The translations under genes and the position numbers were made by a program. From Flavobacterium psychrophilum (GTDB lineage Bacteria; Bacteroidota; Bacteroidia; Flavobacteriales; Flavobacteriaceae), in the NCBI GenBank assembly GCA_945897545.1, contig CAMDGJ010000192.1, positions 1 to 5,563 of the forward strand: a stretch of DNA of 5,563 nucleotides, read 5' to 3'. Below the pieces are notes generated by a model. It was not told where the DNA came from and did no database searches. It saw only the letters and a list, made by a program, of their open reading frames with translations. This document shows, piece by piece, positions 3,187 through 5,563 of this stretch. Positions within the stretch are counted from its first letter, which is position 1, and each line of letters starts with the position of its first letter.

Positions 3187-5563
3187 AAAACAAATTACTT
3201 TTTCGAAAAGCAGTAACACAGCTTTTTTTAAGTCTGTGTTTAATGCTATGTTGCGCCAACTCAAGTTGGGGGCAGCAAGTTATCGGATCCTATCCAGTTA
3301 TGGATGGAGGATTTGAAGGGCAGACAGTCGCGGCTCTGCCGCTTACCGCTGTCGCTCCTGCGGTAAATACTACTTGGGCTTATGGAACATCTGGAACTGC
3401 GGCTATTAGCAATACGGGTTCAGGGACTACAGGACCTAGAACTGGTAGTAAATATGCTGTTGTATCTGTTAATACTACAGCAATAGGTAGGCAGCTTATA
3501 TCTCCTTCGGCTACAACTACGATAACATCAGGTTCTTATGTTGTTCAGTATTATACAAGAAATGCTACTGCTTCAATGAATGGTATCCCTGTGGGTATAG
3601 GAACAGTAGGTAATAGTTATGCGGGTAATGGAAAAAATACTACTACTACTTGGGCTAAAGTTACCCAAGTGGTTACCTCATCAGCAACAGATTTATCATC
3701 TTCTGTTGTTGCTTTTCGTACAAAGCTTTCAGCTTCACAAACTAGTGGAGGTTTTGATGTAGATGACGTTGTGGTGTATGCTGGTACGGCAGCCGATGGT
3801 GATGCACCTCTTGCGGCAAGCGGTGGTGCAGTAAGCGGCCTTGATGTAAGTTGGACAGCATCATCAGATGTTGATGGCGGAGGATATATGGTGGTTCGTT
3901 ATGCGTCAAATCCTAACCCTGATAATGATCCGAATCAAAACGGTATTTATGCCGTAGGGAATACCATAACTAGTGGAGTTGTTCCCTTAACCGGAACGGT
4001 GGTTTATATAGGAACTGGAACTTCTTTTACGGATGCTGTTGCCGGAGCTGGCACTACTGATTATTATAAAATATATACAGTAGATAAAGCGTTCAATTAT
4101 GCTACTGAAATTACTGCAACTGCAGTGGTTTCTACTACTCCGGCTATCACTTCTTCAAAAGAAACCTTGACCGGATTCAACTATACAGGAGCGGGACCAT
4201 CTGCTTCGCAATCGTTTTTGGTTTCAGGTTCTAATTTAACGAATGATTTAGTGGTAAGTACTACATCTTCAGATTTTGAGTTGTCAGCAGATAATTTTGC
4301 AACTGCTGGGGCGTCAAGCATTAGTTTGTCTGGAACTGCAGTTGCTAGTACAACCCTGTATGTTCGATTGAAAGCGAACTTGACAGGCGGTCTTAAAACC
4401 GCAACGGTGACCATAGCTTCAACCGGAGCTAATACTTTGCCTACTCTTTCTCTTTCAGGTAGCGTACAAGCCGTTTATTATTATAATGGTTCAGGTTCGG
4501 TATCATCAAATACAAGTTGGGGTGCAAATTCAGACGGAACGGGTGCAAATCCAACCGCCGTGACGGACACCTATACTAATTTCGTGATTGCTAATGGTAA
4601 TGCAACTACTAATGCTTCTTGGACCTTAGGTTCAAATTCTAAAGTAATTGTAGGAAACGGTTCTGCAGTTAGCTTGACCGTTGCCGATACGTTCCCAATA
4701 ATAGGAACAATCGATGCAGCTGCAAATGGTTCTGTGGTTTGGCAACATGTATTGGCTTCGCCTACTTTTGGTACATCATTAGACAATAATTCTGAGGTGC
4801 ATTTCGCACCGGCAGTTGCGGCTAGTTATTCTTTTGGTGCAACTACTGCTTATGGCAAATTGTTTATCGATGGTGCAGGGGAGGTGTCAGTTTCCAATAC
4901 AGCAAGTACACCTACTGTTAAAACAGCACTTACTGTAGCGTCAGGGTCAGCATTGTCTTTTACCTCTAATAACAATCCAGCTATTTCAGTGAATGCAGCG
5001 GCTACTGCTACTATAAATGGAACTGTCAAAACTTCTAAGCCAGCTGGTCTTTTTGTTGCAGGAGGAAGTATTCCATTAAATGCTACAGCAACCTTAGTTC
5101 TTGGAACTACAAGTACCATAGAATTTAGTAGAACTGGTGGTTTACAAACCGTTACAGGTTTACCTACAGGAGTTAGCTATGCTAACCTTATTTTGTCAGA
5201 TGGTGGTTCTTCTGCTGCTGCTGCTAAAACTATCGCGGCTCCATTTACAGTTAATGGTACATTAACAATCAATTTAGCTACTCCGGCTTTTAGCACTATT
5301 TCTGCTGTTAATAATATCACTATGGCAAATGGGGCAACGGTTGTTATGATATCGGGAGTTCTTGGTGCCATACCATCTTTTGCAAATGGAAGTAAATTTA
5401 ACGTTACCTATAATGGTAATGGTAAGACTCAAATAATTGGTGCCACTACTGCAAGTTCAACTAATGTGACATTGACTTCGTCCAATACAGCTATTGTTGC
5501 CGGTATGACCGTAACGGGTACTACTATACCAGCCGGTACTACTGTGGCTTCTATATCTGGAAC
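3183..5563 (+). CDS. Large secreted modular surface/adhesin-like protein, N-terminal 793 residues (gene continues past the window)
   Basis: The frame from ATG 3183 is open for 793 codons to the window edge; an in-frame TAA at 3144-3146 lies upstream and this is the first in-frame ATG. Residues 1-30 are a signal peptide (KNKLLFRK, hydrophobic core, cleavage probably after SSWG before QQ). Residues ~33-200, from DGGFEGQ to FDVDDVVVYAG, look like a jelly-roll carbohydrate-binding-type domain. Residues ~204-318 (LDVSWTASSDVDGGGYMVVR ... YYKIYTVDKAFNY) look like a fibronectin type III domain. Residues ~321-428 match an Ig-like repeat frequent in flavobacterial surface proteins (LTGFNYTGAGPSASQSFLVS, STTLYVRLKANLTGG, LSLSGSV). 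From ~431 on (YYYNGSGSVSSNTSWG, WTLGSNSKVIVGN) Thr/Ser/Ala/Gly/Asn-rich short strands suggest a beta-helix. Residues ~759-793 carry the GMTVTGTTIPAGTTVASISG motif. Surface export, perhaps by type IX secretion, is inferred; the C-terminal sorting domain would be outside the window. The substrate is unknown. Confidence 0.88.
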   Translation, partial: MKNKLLFRKAVTQLFLSLCLMLCCANSSWGQQVIGSYPVMDGGFEGQTVAALPLTAVAPAVNTTWAYGTSGTAAISNTGSGTTGPRTGSKYAVVSVNTTAIGRQLISPSATTTITSGSYVVQYYTRNATASMNGIPVGIGTVGNSYAGNGKNTTTTWAKVTQVVTSSATDLSSSVVAFRTKLSASQTSGGFDVDDVVVYAGTAADGDAPLAASGGAVSGLDVSWTASSDVDGGGYMVVRYASNPNPDNDPNQNGIYAVGNTITSGVVPLTGTVVYIGTGTSFTDAVAGAGTTDYYKIYTVDKAFNYATEITATAVVSTTPAITSSKETLTGFNYTGAGPSASQSFLVSGSNLTNDLVVSTTSSDFELSADNFATAGASSISLSGTAVASTTLYVRLKANLTGGLKTATVTIASTGANTLPTLSLSGSVQAVYYYNGSGSVSSNTSWGANSDGTGANPTAVTDTYTNFVIANGNATTNASWTLGSNSKVIVGNGSAVSLTVADTFPIIGTIDAAANGSVVWQHVLASPTFGTSLDNNSEVHFAPAVAASYSFGATTAYGKLFIDGAGEVSVSNTASTPTVKTALTVASGSALSFTSNNNPAISVNAAATATINGTVKTSKPAGLFVAGGSIPLNATATLVLGTTSTIEFSRTGGLQTVTGLPTGVSYANLILSDGGSSAAAAKTIAAPFTVNGTLTINLATPAFSTISAVNNITMANGATVVMISGVLGAIPSFANGSKFNVTYNGNGKTQIIGATTASSTNVTLTSSNTAIVAGMTVTGTTIPAGTTVASISG
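3323..3365 (+). repeat. GC-rich palindromic patch inside the adhesin gene
   Basis: Between 3321 and 3363, 30 of 43 bases are G or C, far above the surrounding DNA. It holds gcggc (3330-3334) / gccgc (3338-3342) with a three-base loop, taccgc (3344-3349) / gcggta (3360-3365) with a ten-base loop, and an outer gacag (3323-3327) / ctgtc (3349-3353). In the reading frame it encodes residues 47-62, QTVAALPLTAVAPAVN, an Ala/Val/Pro/Leu stretch unlike the Thr/Ser/Asn-rich flanks, with GC-ending codons (gcg, ctg, ccg, acc, gtc) that are less common around it. It may be a small palindromic insertion kept in frame or an ordinary domain-edge linker. Confidence 0.45.

Noticed and set aside
3240..3260. 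A lipoprotein signal (lipobox) around the CC at residues 23-24 of the adhesin.
   Set aside because: The residues before the cysteines (LML) do not fit the L-[AS]-[GA]-C lipobox, and a better signal peptidase I site follows at SSWG.
3639..3650. Triplet runs, (ACT)4 here and (GCT)4 at 5214-5225, as possible phase-variation tracts.
   Set aside because: They are in frame, only four units long, and code for Thr and Ala runs normal for this low-complexity protein; changes in unit number would not switch the frame.
4181..5371. Four minus-strand ORFs of 64-89 codons (4181-4414, 4571-4786, 4850-5119, 5177-5371).
   Set aside because: They lie antisense to the open plus-strand adhesin frame, show no family likeness, have Ala/Val/Pro-rich translations typical of complemented Thr/Ser/Gly/Asn codons, and disappear as gene candidates once the plus-strand frame is recognised.

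Overview
The window looks like chromosomal DNA of a Bacteroidota bacterium, most likely a Flavobacterium-type member of the Flavobacteriaceae. The reasons are the AT-rich, lysine/asparagine/isoleucine-heavy coding sequence, the lack of Shine-Dalgarno sites before the genes, a TAnnTTTG-type promoter box, and protein families typical of that group (macroglobulin/plug-like exported proteins and giant Thr/Ser/Gly/Ala-rich adhesins). All intact genes read on the + strand.

Layout. (1) 1-191: the last 62 codons of an aldose 1-epimerase (galM-type), with its catalytic glutamate. (2) 249-2609: a complete 786-residue exported protein of the Bacteroidota family that joins macroglobulin-like beta domains to a remnant of a TonB-receptor plug. 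It follows galM after 57 bases with no clear terminator or promoter between. (3) 2610-3182: a 573-base intergenic region with no intact gene longer than a few codons, but full of structure. It holds a ~198-bp segment bounded by imperfect 19/20-bp inverted repeats with smaller hairpins inside; a probable decayed end of a histidine kinase on the minus strand; a further 9-bp inverted repeat 130 bp across; a TAAATTTG promoter box; and a 7-bp hairpin in the predicted 5' leader. (4) 3157-3186: a possible nine-codon leader ORF whose TGA overlaps the next ATG. (5) 3183-5563: the 5' part (793 codons, no stop) of a large secreted modular surface protein. Its order is signal peptide, jelly-roll-like domain, fibronectin-III-like domain, an Ig-like repeat, then a long beta-helix-like region that runs off the window.

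The dominant gene of the right half has no stop inside the window, so a search for closed ORFs shows only minus-strand shadows there; the plus-strand frame from 3183 is the real one. The two large genes both encode envelope or exported proteins but look functionally independent, separated by a repeat-rich spacer with its own promoter. No classical defence system, CRISPR, tRNA, rRNA or intact mobile element is visible. The least ordinary signals are the foldback segment and kinase relic in the spacer, the overlapping leader ORF, and a 70% GC palindromic patch lying in frame near the 5' end of the adhesin gene.
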